DNA from: Cucumis sativus
Taxonomy: Eukaryota; Streptophyta; Magnoliopsida; Cucurbitales; Cucurbitaceae
Assembly (NCBI RefSeq): GCF_000004075.3
Contig: NC_026656.2
Location: 17,618,607 to 17,682,606 of the forward strand
Direction of reading: 5' to 3'
Length of the DNA stretch: 64,000 nt
The notes under the pieces were generated by a model that was not told where the DNA came from, did not search any database, and saw only the letters and a program-made list of their open reading frames with translations. The position numbers were made by a program, and so were the translations under genes. Each line of letters starts with the position of its first letter. The first letter of the stretch is position 1. This document shows, piece after piece, positions 23,619 to 36,447 of the stretch.

Positions 23619-26250
23619 AGTTGAGAACCGTGGAAATGAAATCAGTTTTAGTATTACAAATTCAATCCAAAACCAAAACATCCAATCCAAACTCATTCCA
23701 CGACGAGTCTCCAAACCACTGTAATCGTATAGGATGTGTGTTAAAGGAACAAATTTAGGGTTACTTTGTTTATATATTTTTTTGAAAAAAAATACTATTT
23801 ACAAATAGATTATTACAAAGATCAACTTGGATGAGCACCTTCAATGAACAACTTTGAGAATTATTTTAGTAACCAACTTCAAAAAACGACATACGATGCC
23901 GAATTTTGACAATGACCTTTTATGATAATCAATTTTGATGGTTACTTCATGCCACTAACCCTAGTGAAAAGTATTTTTATACTCTCCAATACAAACAATT
24001 ACAATTCATACTATTTTAATTAATCTACACTCTAAATATACATTTCATAACATAGATTCTATTTCACATATTACAATAACCAACTCGAAGTCACAAAGAA
24101 TCTCGTCTACAAATCAATCTCGAGTAGATATGATTTTCCTTTTCTTCTCCGTCGTGTGAACACTATGTGCCCCAAACAACCCTACTATGTTGGATTTCTT
24201 AATTAACAAGGGAACTCATTTTTGTCCCATGTGTTCAATGACGGACGTTAAATGTACTTTTCATTTAAACTAAGCAAAGGGAGAGAGAGGAAAAAAAGTT
24301 AAGGCTTCACCAAAAAAATTTAATTATTGTTTAGATGATTTGATCATCAACTTAATTGACTAATAATTTGTAACAAATATATTGCTTATTTAAAGCTTGA
24401 TTTCAAAATTACTCAATAAACAAACAGTACAATCAATCACAAAAATTCAACCCTAAAATGCATCAATCGTACAAAGTTTAGTAATAAACATTAATTGATA
24501 GAAAGTATTCTATTATGATAGTTTTGAGGCACATATTTTAGGTTGGAAGAAGCACAATTCATAGATATATAATAACTTTAAATTGGTCCATACAATATTT
24601 TAATTAAGTGATATTGTTTTAGTTAAATTAAATTTCAATCCGTGTATGAATTTACTTGATCTCGAACTTAAAAAATCTTTTTTGAAATGTTTACTTGACA
24701 TTTCAATTTGTATTCAACAATCTTTAGTTAATTTAATTGATGTTTTTAAACGTTAGAGACTTATAATACACAATATTAAAAATTTATTAGACACAAGTTT
24801 TAATTTTATATCTTAATTGTTCAATTAACGGTTAAAAGTTACTATATGTTATAAATTAATGAACCTATTAAACACAAATTTTAAAATCTTTATAAAACGG
24901 AATCTCTATTTCTAATACAAAAATAGTTATGGATCATGACAATATGTTTGCTACTAAGTATGCTTAAAAAATAATAAGAACATATTAACTAACTAGTTAA
25001 AAACCAACACTATTTTTATAAGTTGTAGGTTGAAAATTTAATTCCTACCTTTACTAAAAAAAATTAGAGTATTGTTGAGATGAAAAAAAAAAAAAAAAAC
25101 CATATGCATATGGTAAATTAAAAAGATATTTATTGATTGAATTATGGTATATATCTGATCTTATAAGTAAAGTATATGAGAATGGACATATTATATCATA
25201 ATTTATCCGTTCTAACTAGAAGACAATTCAAGTACTTTGGTCAAAGACTCAAAGGTTAATTATGAATGGATTATTTATTATATAACTTATCATCCACAAA
25301 TTATTTCACTTTTAATGCAATATCCCTTTCTATGATATTTTCTAAAGAAAAAAAGCAATCACATTCTCTGCCCTCTTTTATCTTCTCTTTCTTTCTAATA
25401 ATTATCTGATTCGTATAACTAAAAGTTTATTTTTCATTCTATTTATAAGTTTTGCGAGTGCACGTTTGAGTTAATAAATTAATCTTGAAAAGCAATTGAC
25501 ATGTACGATTTAGTATCGACGTCGAACTAAATTTTACTTTCAAAACAGTGGTTCGAAACGATACAACATGATCAACAATTATTTTGTCTACTACTACTAT
25601 ATTGTTTCATTTTACTAGAATTATAAAATATAGCTAAAGTTAACATTTATTAATTAGTTCTTAATTTAAATTTATTTATACTTTATTATTTAAATATACT
25701 TGCGTAAGATTATATACCGTCACTGTAGGCAACGTAATGAAAAACATTTTGGTTAATATTTGAATATAGATCTATTCAAGAGCTTTCTCTTAATGTAAGT
25801 GATGAATTTCTCTTGTTTAACCACGAACATGATTTTAACTATTTTTTTTAAAAGGTCGGTCTTCCGTCTTTAAATAAAACCAATTTAAAAATCACCTCCA
25901 TTCTTTATTTGGAGAGTTTATGATTGATCTCTTCCCAAACCACTGATTAGGGTAAATTTTAGAAATATATTTTAATATCATAACAAATATTAATTAAGCC
26001 AATAATAAAGATTTGATTGATAACAGTTTTACTAAAGTTGAAGAAACTAAAAAAGAATGAAAATGATATTTTAGTATTAAAAAGGATTGAAGAAAAAAGA
26101 TGAGAAATGGACGGATAATAAGATTCCACACCCAACCGCGAAGGAATCTCGCCTAATATTGATATTTGCTATTTAGTGGGTCATAGCTTTCCCTATCAAC
26201 TTCAACTTGCAATGTATTAAAGTTGAAAAAATGACCGCAACTATTATCAT

Positions 26251-26260
26251 TACACGTGTA
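26251..26260. promoter_or_regulatory. Palindromic G-box/ABRE upstream of VPE
   Basis: TACACGTGTA is a perfect 10-base palindrome with an ACGTG core, about 145 bases upstream of the VPE ATG. Such cores bind bZIP and bHLH factors and often mediate ABA, stress or senescence control, which suits a senescence- and stress-linked protease. Binding is inferred. Confidence 0.5.
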
Positions 26261-26333
26261 AGGTCAGGATTCATCACCAGGGGCAACTAAGTCTTTTACA
26301 AAAACCCGCAAGAAAATTTCCAATTTTCTTTTT

Positions 26334-26341
26334 TATATATA
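26334..26341 (+). promoter_or_regulatory. TATA box of the VPE gene
   Basis: A TATATATA run within TTTTATATATATTAAG lies about 65 bases upstream of the ATG, leaving a short leader of roughly 35 bases. Spacing is plausible; the initiation site is not determined. Confidence 0.5.
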
Positions 26342-26403
26342 TTAAGTGAATTTGTAATCATCGTTCTATACCCACCGTGTAGCCCAAGTTTCCCGGCAAC
26401 TTC

Positions 26404-29400
26404 ATGGCTCGAATCCCCACCGGAGTTTTACTCTCTCTTCTATTCCTTGCCGTAATCGGTCTACCTGCCGGAGCCCGGGACCTTCCCGGTGATTTTCTCC
26501 GGTTGCCGTCCGAGGCACTGAAATTTTTTCGCGGAGGAGCTTCCGACGCTAGCGACGAAGACTCCGTGGGGACGAGATGGGCTGTTTTGATCGCTGGTTC
26601 TAATGGATACTGGAATTACAGGCATCAGGTTTTTTTTTCTACGATTGATAAGTTGCACTGACTTTAATTCATTTGATAAGTTTGTGTTGTGTTATGATGT
26701 TGACCTTTGTGATTGATTGGCGTTTTCGTGTTCGTATTTCATACTTTTTACCCAAAATGTCTGTTGTGCATTATATCTGTTGCTGATACTTGTCTGATCC
26801 ATTTTCTCACTGCTTTTTATTTTTAACCTAAACTTTATCATCGGTGATTCTTCTTGGCGTGAGATCGATTTTTTTTTTTTTTTCCAGTTAAACTAAGTCT
26901 GCATTCTTTTGATCTTTACTCTTCGTCGTCTGCTTTTTTGATCGATTGACTTTTTTCTGTTTTTCGATTAAGAAATTGTAGTAGTTCTGTTCTTATCCGT
27001 TTCATTTTTTTCAATACATATGTTCTTAGTTTATTTTAAAAGAAAAAAAATAATTAAGCCTTCAAATTAATTAAATATTTGTTGCTGTTAATAATTCTTA
27101 AAAATTGAGCTGAAATTCTCGAAGAACATGGTTTTTTCAACGCCCTTCCATTTGTCGTTGCTACCATGTGATCGATATAACTTTTCGATTTTGCTCCAAA
27201 ATAACCACGTTACCTGTAGCTACTCTCAAACAAAGTTTCCTTGTTTATAATTGTCATGTTGAACGAGTAACTGAGCGTTTAAGGCCTAACTGCAAAAGTT
27301 TATTTGAAGGCACTTTTGAAAAGTTTTATTTCTTGTGTTTGTAGTGACTTTTTTTTTATTTTAACAAGTAACAGTTATTTTCAGTGCTCTATTTGGGTTG
27401 CAAAATCTCAACTCCATACTAGCCATAGTTTAAATTTCTTGGTACTAAACTGGAGTAATCTTTTATACTTCCTATGTATAATATATATGTATATATATAT
27501 TCATGAATATCTGGGCTAGCTGAGGCACACATGAGCATTTGGGTGTCAAGGAAACAGGCAGGATATTAAATTCTACGTAGGTGGTCACCATGAATTGAAT
27601 CCATAACCTCTCAACCATTTTTCAAGGTCAATATAACCATTTATTATCTTAATAAAAAAGAGTTTGTGACTCCTCTATGGAAAGTAAAAAAGAGCTATAA
27701 ACACAACCAGTAATTAAAGTTACAAATCAAAGGAGAGAATGGAGATATAATTAAGAATTAATATAAATTTGTTGAACAAGCGTAAGTCAACAGAGTCTAG
27801 GTGCTACTATTCTGCTCTCAACCTTGTTTTATTATGTGAGTGTCGTAGATGGTTTAATTGATTAAAAAGGCTTAGAGAATGCTGAACTCATTTTCCACCA
27901 GGCTGATATCTGCCATGCTTATCAATTGTTGCGGAAAAATGGGCTAAAAGATGAGAACATCATAGTCTTCATGTACGATGACATTGCCTTCAATCCAGAG
28001 AACCCAAGACCTGGTGTCATCATCAACCATCCAAAGGGTTCTGATGTTTATCATGGAGTCCCGAAGGTTTTCTTTTTCTCGTTGCCCTATCGATTCTAAT
28101 TTTACGCCTGATTCATCTGATGGTAGCTACTTATGCACTCTACGTTTTGGCCATGGCAGGATTACACTGGTGAAGATGTTACCGTGAACAACTTTTTTGC
28201 TGCCATTCTTGGAAACAAAACTGCTCTTACAGGGGGTAGTGGGAAGGTTGTTGACAGTGGCCCTAATGATCATATTTTCATATACTACAGTGATCATGGT
28301 GGTCCTGGTGTGCTTGGTGAGTGGCTTGTTCTGTGTAGTTCGCATACTATTTGAGGTGACCTATCATGCTTATCTGGCACCATCTCTTTGGATATGTTTG
28401 TTGCTCGATGTGCTTGATTTATATCTGTAAACAATAGCACGATTAGTTTACATTTCCATATTATCTTTTAAAGGCAGCCAACCAACCAAAATTCAATCTT
28501 AAAAAGCGTGCTTTGATTTGAAACTGATAGTACAGCCTCATTTACCTAGGAAACACTTATTGGTATCATTATTGTAAAAACATTAATCGAAGATAAACTT
28601 GTGTTAGATTTCTCTAACTAGTTTGTTACTTGATGGATAAGAAATTTCTCATCTCTGATATATCTTGTTCAGGGATGCCTACCTATCCTTATATGTATGC
28701 TGACGATCTTAACAAAGTTCTAAAGAAGAAGCATGCTGCTGGATCCTACAAAAGTTTGGTATATTATTGTACTGTTCATTGCTTGAGACTGCATCTGTCC
28801 TTATAATGTAACCATATATAATGAGAGTGGAACTGTTTGTAATATTTTAGGTATTCTATCTCGAAGCTTGTGAATCAGGAAGTATCTTTGAAGGTCTTCT
28901 TCCTGAAGGTTTGAACATTTATACAACGACTGCATCAAATGCTTATGAAAGCAGTTGGGGTACTTATTGTCCAGGGGATTATCCTAGTCCTCCACCAGAG
29001 TATGATACTTGCTTGGGTGACTTGTACAGTGTTGCTTGGTTGGAAGACAGGTAAAAAGATAATAGTAGGCTTGTTCTATTGTTTTTATACTTTGTTATTT
29101 TGTTATTTTGTTGTTTTTGTTTTTGTTTTTTGCTTGGTGTTTTAATTTATCAGTAAAAGAAAATGATATCAATGCCGAAATCCAAAAGGTAATGTTTTTT
29201 GATGTTGTGCAACTTTGATTTTGGGCATTTGTTCTGATTTCCATGTTCTCATCGTTATATGTACTGCCGCACCATACTTCTGGTGTCTAGTGTTCTGTCA
29301 AGCCGAAGAATGAGTCTCACAAAATTATTAGATCCAAAAGCAGATTATTACCTTTTAAATAAGGGATCCAAACGCAAATGACGTGAGTTAAAATAATGAG

Positions 29401-30759
29401 GAAGTGGTTTATTTTATTCAGAACCTCAAGATTTTTACTTTCGTGCTGTAACAGTGATAATCACAATTTGAAGACAGAAAGTTTACGCCAGCAATACGAA
29501 CTGGTAAGAATACGTGGACCTCCGTTTTAGGAGAAATCAACTTCCCAAGTTTAAATTTGGTTCTTAAAAATGAAAAATTTTCTACCAGATTTTTTCATCC
29601 TTTTGTAATTGTACTAAATGTACCAAGTCTAAAGGACATTTTAGTGTGTTTATCAAAATGAAAAAAAATCCCATTATGCTCGTTTGATCTGATTTGAACT
29701 GTTGGTTTCTTCAGGTGAAAAAAAGGACGCTAAGTGGCCAATATGCCTATGGTTCCCATGTCATGCAATACGGTGATCTAATGCTCAACAAGAACGCTTT
29801 GTTCTCATATCTGGGTACTGATCCTGCTAATGAGAACAACACTTTTGTCGAGGAAAACTCCTTGAGGCCAGCTACAAAGTTCACCAATCAGCGTGACGCT
29901 GATCTGGTCCACTTTTGGGAGAAGGTTAGTTTCTTCTTTTTCTATTTTCAAATGGATAATATATGAACCCTGCTTGGTATACTAGTATATAGTAAATAAG
30001 TGATATTTTGAGGTTCGCCAAATTGATAATATTTCCTGTTTTAGATAGTGAGAACAAAGCATTCTTGTGCGTTAGATCCAATTTTTGAGACTTTTGTGGC
30101 AATTTTTTAAATACTACACTTGTCACCTCTCTAATGTAGGGATTGTAGTATTTACTTGTTAATCTTGGGTTTTTTCTTGCTTAAAATTAATTTTGGTTTC
30201 GACATCATTCAAGACCCTCTCACCCCATCCGTGCTTGTTGATCTTAGTTTCGCAAAGCTCCAGAAGGCTCCCTGACGAAAGTCGAAGCTCAGAAGAAGTT
30301 CGTGGAAGCAATGTCCCATAGAGCTCATATCGATAACAGTGTGAAGCTAGTTGGAAAGCTGTTGTTTGGAATTAAAGAAGGTCCTGAGGTGCTTGAAGCC
30401 ATCCGTCCCGCAGGAAGACCCCTTGTTGATGACTGGAACTGTCTTAGGAATATGGTATAATTTCAATATAATTGGATACTGCACAGCCCATTTCAGTCAA
30501 CCAGTCAAATGATGTTTAGTTATATTTTTACTCAGTATAAAAGTTAGTTAATTCTGAAATGATTCAATACAAACAGGTTAGGAGCTTTGAGGCACGTTGT
30601 GGATCTCTGTCTCAGTACGGAATGAAACACATGAGATCCTTTGCAAACCTATGCAATGCTGGAATCAGCAAGGAGCAGATGGCGGAGGCATCGGCGCAAG
30701 CTTGCATGAGTGTCCCTCCGGGCCCTTGGAGCTCTCTACTCAAGGGCTTCACTGCATGA
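26404..30759 (+). CDS. VPE: Vacuolar processing enzyme (legumain, asparaginyl endopeptidase, EC 3.4.22.34)
   Basis: A C13 cysteine protease that cleaves after Asn/Asp. It matures vacuolar and seed proteins and executes caspase-1-like activity in plant cell death. Nine exons: 26404-26628, 27902-28066, 28160-28316, 28673-28758, 28851-29050, 29455-29503, 29715-29924, 30248-30454 and 30577-30759, giving 493 residues, the usual length. Residues 1-24 form a signal peptide ([16 protein letters not shown]). The catalytic His is residue 176 in YYSDHGGPG and the catalytic Cys is residue 218 in [12 protein letters not shown]. The autocleaved C-terminal prodomain (about 345-493) holds the conserved cysteines of the LSAM fold ([18 protein letters not shown] and LCNAG). 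A potential N-glycosylation site is present (NKT). Neighbourhood suggests orthology to Arabidopsis alpha-VPE (At2g25940), although the alpha/gamma split is not resolvable by eye. No break was seen. Confidence 0.96.
27495..27645 (-). mobile_element. Au-type SINE in VPE intron 1
   Basis: On the minus strand GAGGTTATGGATTCAATTC (B-box-like) is followed by ATTTAATATCCTGCCTG, TTTCCTTGACACCCAAATG and CAGCTAGCCCAGATATTC. The central TTCCTTGACACCCAAATG block is what I recall of the plant Au SINE family. It lies antisense inside the 1.27-kb first intron of VPE. The element is diverged and its ends are approximate; family assignment is from memory. Confidence 0.6.
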
Positions 30760-31348
30760 TGACGAAACCCAAGTCAGTCATCGGATTTGGAAGTACGTTT
30801 CTCCCACCATTGTTTATATCACATCTATGTTCAAATGGGTCTGTCGACGACAAGTCATTTGTAAATAGAACCACAGGCCATTGTGTTAGGTGAGAAAAAA
30901 GGGGCATATAATTGAAATGTTGAACTGAAGAAATACGCATCTGTTTATAAGAAGAAGGCTCTGGTTGTGTTGGCAAGAACGATCAAAATTCCAAATGTAT
31001 TGATTGTATGTAGTAGAATTATGGTGTGCTTTTTACATTGAATGACAATATATTTTCACATGAATACAAAATTCCAACCTCCAAAAGAAGAAAAGTGAGA
31101 AAACAAAAATGCATGATTGAAATATTGGTGAGAAAAGGCATAAGAGGTGGGCTATACTTATAGATGGGATATGGGTGAGAAGGGTAGGCTCCACTCCTTT
31201 CCTCCTTCACTTGTTTAAACTTTCGTCAATTTTAAAAGTAGAATGGGGAGTTTGTGGGTTGTGGTAGTTGAAAATGGTTAGATGTTTTGGTATAGAATTT
31301 AGTGGGGGAAGAGATAAATCCACATATTGGGATTATTGGGATACTGTT

Positions 31349-31372
31349 TGTGTGTGTGTGTGTGTGTGTGTG
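31349..31372. repeat. (TG)12 microsatellite
   Basis: Uninterrupted alternating TG about 590 bases downstream of the VPE stop codon. It is likely polymorphic in length. Confidence 0.95.
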
Positions 31373-32665
31373 CCCCCATTCTCCACCTCCCTGGATCCAC
31401 ATTCTTCTATTATTCCCACTTTTGCACGCTTTGTTTCTTTCCTTTTATTATTTTAATACCATCTAATTTCATGTTCTTTAACTTTATTGTTTTAATACCA
31501 TCAATTTATATTGTAAAAAAAAAAAAAAAAAGAGTTCCTTTTGCATCTTATCTGAATGTGAATGTTGGTTTCTATACTATATTTGTAATTTTTTTAAGAT
31601 ATAATGAAAATATGATTCACTCTTTCATCATCTTAATATTGAGTTTAGTTAGATAGAATATGTAACATTTGTCATCTTAGTAATTCTTTTAATCGTGGCT
31701 TTAAATTTACTTTATTATTTTCTCGTTGTTTAGTAAAGGGATGGAATATCAATTATTGAAACTCGATTTGGTTGTTTTGTTTAAACCCCAAATTATGAAT
31801 CAGAATTGGTTCCATACATAATTCTCAAAATCTCATAATTCTCCAAGAAAATAAAGATTTCAAATGTAGTTTCTGGTCTATAGAACTTTAAGTTTTTTTA
31901 CTTTTAGGCTTCAATAATTTTTTTGTTTGTTAAAATAGTATTCTTTCAATTTTTTATTATATATATATATAGTTCCTAGTTGAAAGGAAAAGTTGATTAA
32001 GAGGTATATGTGATGATTTAATAATTTATTCGAATGATTGTGTTTGAAGAAATTAAACTAGTTGCCAACTATATGAATCAAATGATTTTGAATTCAAAGG
32101 TAATAGTTAGGGAATTGGATATTTTTTTTTTTCTAGTGGAGCATCTAATGATACCTTTTTCAATATCATTATTACGGAGATGAAAATAAAAAATTGACTC
32201 TTGAATTAGAATTATGTCAATTACTAACAAGCTAAATTCACCTTTTCATTAAGAGTCAACGAGACGAAAACTAATATGGATACATACTTTTGTTTAAATT
32301 CAACGAGTATGATTTGATTATTTTGTTTCTTTTAAAATGAGTATGATCTTAATATTACAAAATACAAATGGATGGACAAAAGTTTCTTATTAAAAAATCA
32401 ACCCCACTACTGAACAAAGGCACCAAAAGAAAAAGAAAAAAAAAAGAAGAAAATCTTCTTCATATGCTCTCTCATTTGGAAAAACGAAAAGGAACAAAAG
32501 TCTTTTTATCTTTTTCTTTTTTTCCTTCTTAAAAAGTAGATAAAACTTCAAATATGGAAAAGGTAAATTCACATAATGACTAAAAGCATTTTTATTTCAT
32601 AACCTTTATTTATACATAAATACGCATGTGCCTTTATTGGTAATCTTTCTTTGTTTTTGTTTTTT

Positions 32666-32905
32666 AATTGGTTTTTAAAAACTAAAGTGTATTTGGTAAC
32701 TAATTCACTTTTTATTTTTATTTTTTAAAAAAAAACTTTTTTTAAAATTATAAAGAAAAATTGAAAATGAAAGGACATCTTTAAAATAACAACATTATCA
32801 AATATATATGGTTTTTATCTTTATAAAAAATTAGAAAATAGAAAAATGAAAACAAAAATAAAAATTGAAATGGTTAACTAAACCTGTTCTAGAAGTTTAA
32901 AAATA
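32666..32905. mobile_element. Candidate MITE-like inverted repeat, family C
   Basis: The left arm (TTTTTAAAAACTAAAGTGTA, then TTTGGTAACTAATTCACTTT) is imperfectly repeated as the reverse complement of the right arm near 32850-32905 (GGTTTAGTTAACCATTTCAATTTTTATTTTT in minus sense, in outline). The low-complexity A/T interior makes chance pairing more likely than in families A and B, so this call is tentative. Confidence 0.35.
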
Positions 32906-34643
32906 TAATGATAATTATAAATATGTTTGGAGATTTTTAAAAGAAGAAGAAGAAAATTGACGAATTATTTACGTAATCCACTAAAAGTCAAAATTTATAC
33001 ACTTATTTCTCTACTAATGATAAATATTCTATTTGTATGGTTTTTCCCTTTTTTCTTTTTTTGGTAGAGTGGGGGCTCGAAAATGAAGTTTAAATAAAGT
33101 TATGTGATGAACTAACAATAGGCTAAAAAGATAAAATCTTATTAAATTTACATAATGTTTTTTAAAAAAACGAACTCATTTATTAAATTTGAGGGTACAA
33201 TGGTGAGTTTGATGTGATTTTTTAGAAGTTAGGGAAGGAGTGGAAAGTGAAAATAAATATAAGCTTATAATTATTAATAAACATGAGAAAAGTGCTTTGC
33301 ATTATTAGGAAGTTTACAACAAACTCTAATTTTTAATTTAACTTGTTTGTTTCTAATTAATATAATATCAACTTGTCAATATTTGAACTTTTATATAACA
33401 TTTCAGTCCTTACATATTCTTTTATAACTTTTATATTCTCCATTTAAATCCTTTGACTAATTAAAACTTTTATTATGTATAAGGAAAATTTTAAAAAATA
33501 AAATTTATAATTATTAAGTAAGCAAGTGAATGGTACGAAACATGTAAGCCTCAAAGTTATTATTTCAATTTTATTTTATCATCTTTTAAAACACGTTCGA
33601 TGTTGATGATCTAAGCTTTTTACAGTTCTTGGTATATGATTGCATGTGTAAAGAGTTTAAACCTCGAGTAGGGAAGTAGTTATACTTTCCTTGAGGTCTT
33701 CAATCATGACAAGATTTTTAATTTTTAAATTTTTAGAATTAAAGTTTTCATATATATAAAATAAATTTATTAAGTAATTTTGTATGATTGACTCAAACGA
33801 ATGGTGTCTCGTTTATATAATATTAGGATTTGTGGTAAATAATTTATGGGATGGTTTTGGAGATGAAAAAAAAGTAAAAGAATATGAAGAAATATAGAGT
33901 TGCATTTAATGATTGTATTGTGGTGTTTTGAAACATCACGACTCTCTTCCACAAAACGTTTTCTAAAATCACAATGGATAAAGTCAAATTGTTGGTGAAG
34001 AATCCTTTGTTTTTTCCATTAATAATTGTATCTATCAAATTTAAACTTTATCCATTTTTATATTTTACAAAAATCTACCTACCAATCATAAATAAAATTA
34101 ATTTACATATTAATCATAATTAACTAAAAAATGCAATAATACATTAGAACACTACCACTACAGGTTTTAACTATGCCAAATTAGTTTTAAAACTTTGAAA
34201 TATATGTATATACATTATATGGTAAAGTATTGAGGTAGATTTGTTAGAATATTAATAAAATAAAGTATCTAAGTTGAAAAGAAGGTGAAGGGGAGGAAGA
34301 CATGCAAGGTGATTGGATTACAAACTAATTACAAACTAGATTTGAGAAGAATAGTTTGAATTTTGGGTAGTAGAAAAGGGAGAAGGTAAGAATGAATGGT
34401 AGAAATAAATATTTGGTTAAAGGAAACCCTAATATAAATGTTTATAAAAGAATGAATTGAAGGGGTCATTGATTGCAGTGAAATGAAAGTATTGAAAGTT
34501 CAATAATTTGGAGAGCCCCATGGGACGTATAATCGGTTTGGGTATTGACCGGATACGACATTACGAAAGCACTTTTATTCAAATGCTTTAACCATGGTTA
34601 ATACTCCAAACTAACCATAGTTAAGTACCCTTCCCGGTTCTAT

Positions 34644-34676
34644 CTAACCTCTAACCTCTAACCTCTAACCTCTAAG
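34644..34676. repeat. 7-bp tandem repeat (CTAACCT)n
   Basis: Four or more copies of CTAACCT in tandem, followed by AAGCTC-rich 8-base repeats. The unit length equals the plant telomere unit (CCCTAAA) but the sequence differs. It lies about 300 bases upstream of the DUF1639 TATA box. Confidence 0.85.
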
Positions 34677-34973
34677 CTCCAAAGCTCTAAAGCTCCATCA
34701 CATCGGCGGTTCCACACGAAAACAAAACTTAAATAATAATATAAAAGAATATTTTATTTTATTTTTGTTAGGAGAATGAACGGACGTTAAAGATTCCGTC
34801 AAATTGGTTAACGCGGGGGGATAAACGTAACGGTCGATTGGAGAAGAGAGGAAGGAGCGGGACTCTCAGTGGACGGAAAAGCAGATGATGAAGCAGAGCC
34901 GGACGATGGTTTGATGGACGGTCATAGATGGATATTGCTGAACGGTTTAAGCGATGTGGGACTTGGAAGAGCG

Positions 34974-34983
34974 TATAAAAATA
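34974..34983 (+). promoter_or_regulatory. TATA box of the DUF1639 gene
   Basis: TATAAAAATA at this position is followed by a C/T-rich leader (CTCTTTCTCTTTC near 35070-35105). It is about 1.46 kb upstream of the start codon, so the gene must have a long, probably spliced leader. The pairing with the gene is inferred from orientation and lack of another gene between. Confidence 0.5.
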
Positions 34984-34999
34984 GAGAGTTGAAAGGGTG

Positions 35000-36447
35000 A
35001 GAGGCCATTTCGTTGTATCATTGAGGAAGGACCTCTCTGTACTACTTCTCTTTAAACTTCCCTTCTAACTCTTTCTCTCTCTCTCTCTTTCTCTTTCTCT
35101 TTCTCTTCTACATATTTATATTTCTTTCTCTTGATGTCTCTGTAATTATTTCCTTCATTTGAAGCTTTCAAAACCACCCAACAGCTTAAAATTTTGATAG
35201 TATTACTGGGTTAATCGATCTAAGATGGCTCGGGTCATTGACGACTTTTAAGGCATTGAAATTGTTGTAAGAGATGAGATAATCGACGGGGGGGAATTTG
35301 AATCTGGGGTCTGTTTTCTTGGCTGATTCTGTAATTGATTTTTTTTTTTTTAATAAATTCGGAGTTGAATTTTTGGAGAAGAGACTTTGAGTTTTGAAGG
35401 TTTGATAATTGAAATCAATTCACTGTTTAAGGTCTTTGTTGTTCTGGGTTTAGATCTTATCTTCTGAAATTAGTTTCTAACTCTTGAAATTTTCGTTGTG
35501 CAGATAAATACAGAGCGATTTTAGTTGTTCGTTTGAGGGGTTTCTAAGAGATTTGTTACCTTTTTTGAAAGTGGAAGAAGAATTGGACTGAGAAAAATGC
35601 AAGCGATTATCGGACTCTGGGATTCGGATTTACATTTCGCTTGTTTTCTGCGGTGAAATAAGCAGATTTCTGTTCTTTGGAAGAGCTGATTCTTGGGGGG
35701 GAGGGGGGCAAACCCAGATCAGAAATTTCAGGTACTGATTGGTTATCTTCTTGGTGTATTTTGTAGGCTCTGTTCTTTCTGTTCTAATTATTTTCGTCCG
35801 AAATTTCAGGTCTGATTTTCTTCCTGTTCATTGCTACCTTCAGCATCCAATAGCTATCGCTTCCTCCTCTGTTCGAATTCTTAGGGTCTGATAATATGCT
35901 TTCAGAATTTAAAAATTCGAGTTGCTTCTTCCATGGAAGGATCTTCTATCTCTCTGTGAGCCATTGGGAAATCTGGATCCCCTGTTTCCATGTGAAATTC
36001 TTCTTGTTTCTTTGAGTTCCTCACATTTTCAAGATTTTCCCTCAAATTTCCTCTTAATTTCAGACCCAGCGTCTTCCCAATACTTTTCTTCAGAAACCCA
36101 GACCAGTTCGGCTTTTCAAATTTCGTGAATTCCGTCTTCGGATCATCGAGAAAACCCCATGTTCTGGTCTCTGACTGTTTGATGTTCTCCTCGAGTAAAG
36201 TTTTTACAGTGTTGATGGCGAAAACGTCATATTTCAGTGCTTGAAATTTCTAATCACCTTTGCTCTGTCCATTTTTCTTCGTAACTTCGGGATTTTCATC
36301 CGAATCCAATTGACTGCAGAACCTGCTTTTTATCCATTTCCCCTTTCGTTTCTCTTTGCTACTTTAATTGTAGAATCTTCTGAGTAATCTTTCTTCAGAC
36401 TAACCCCCTTTTGAAATGGGACAGGTAGTGTATATATAATTAAGCAT
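35000..36447 (+). promoter_or_regulatory. Long 5' leader of the DUF1639 gene with uORFs
   Basis: The putative leader spans about 1.4 kb of moderately GC-rich, C/T-biased DNA. Possible leader introns can be seen (for example a donor GTACTG after TTTCAG at about 35731 and acceptors TTTCAG near 35810). Several ATGs precede the main start. One, at 35225-35251, opens a complete 8-codon uORF (MARVIDDF). No large coding sequence is supported here, and the leader splicing is inference. Confidence 0.4.

Larger units (their letters stand above)
23171..26403. other. Divergent intergenic region between PITH and VPE genes
   Basis: The PITH gene (-) and VPE gene (+) are transcribed away from this 3.2-kb region, so it carries both promoters. 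It is AT-rich, with a 39-bp tandem duplication at 23541-23618 and a palindromic G-box near the VPE start. No coding sequence is supported. Confidence 0.7.
30760..34960. other. AT-rich intergenic region between VPE and the DUF1639 gene
   Basis: About 4.2 kb without a supported gene. It holds the VPE 3' end, a (TG)12 microsatellite, A/T tracts, a candidate inverted-repeat element (32666-32905) and a run of 7-bp repeats near 34644. All ORFs are short and low-complexity. Confidence 0.7.

Noticed and set aside
34644-34676. Possible interstitial telomere repeat
   Set aside because: The period is 7, but the unit is CTAACCT rather than the plant CCCTAAA unit, and the array is short.
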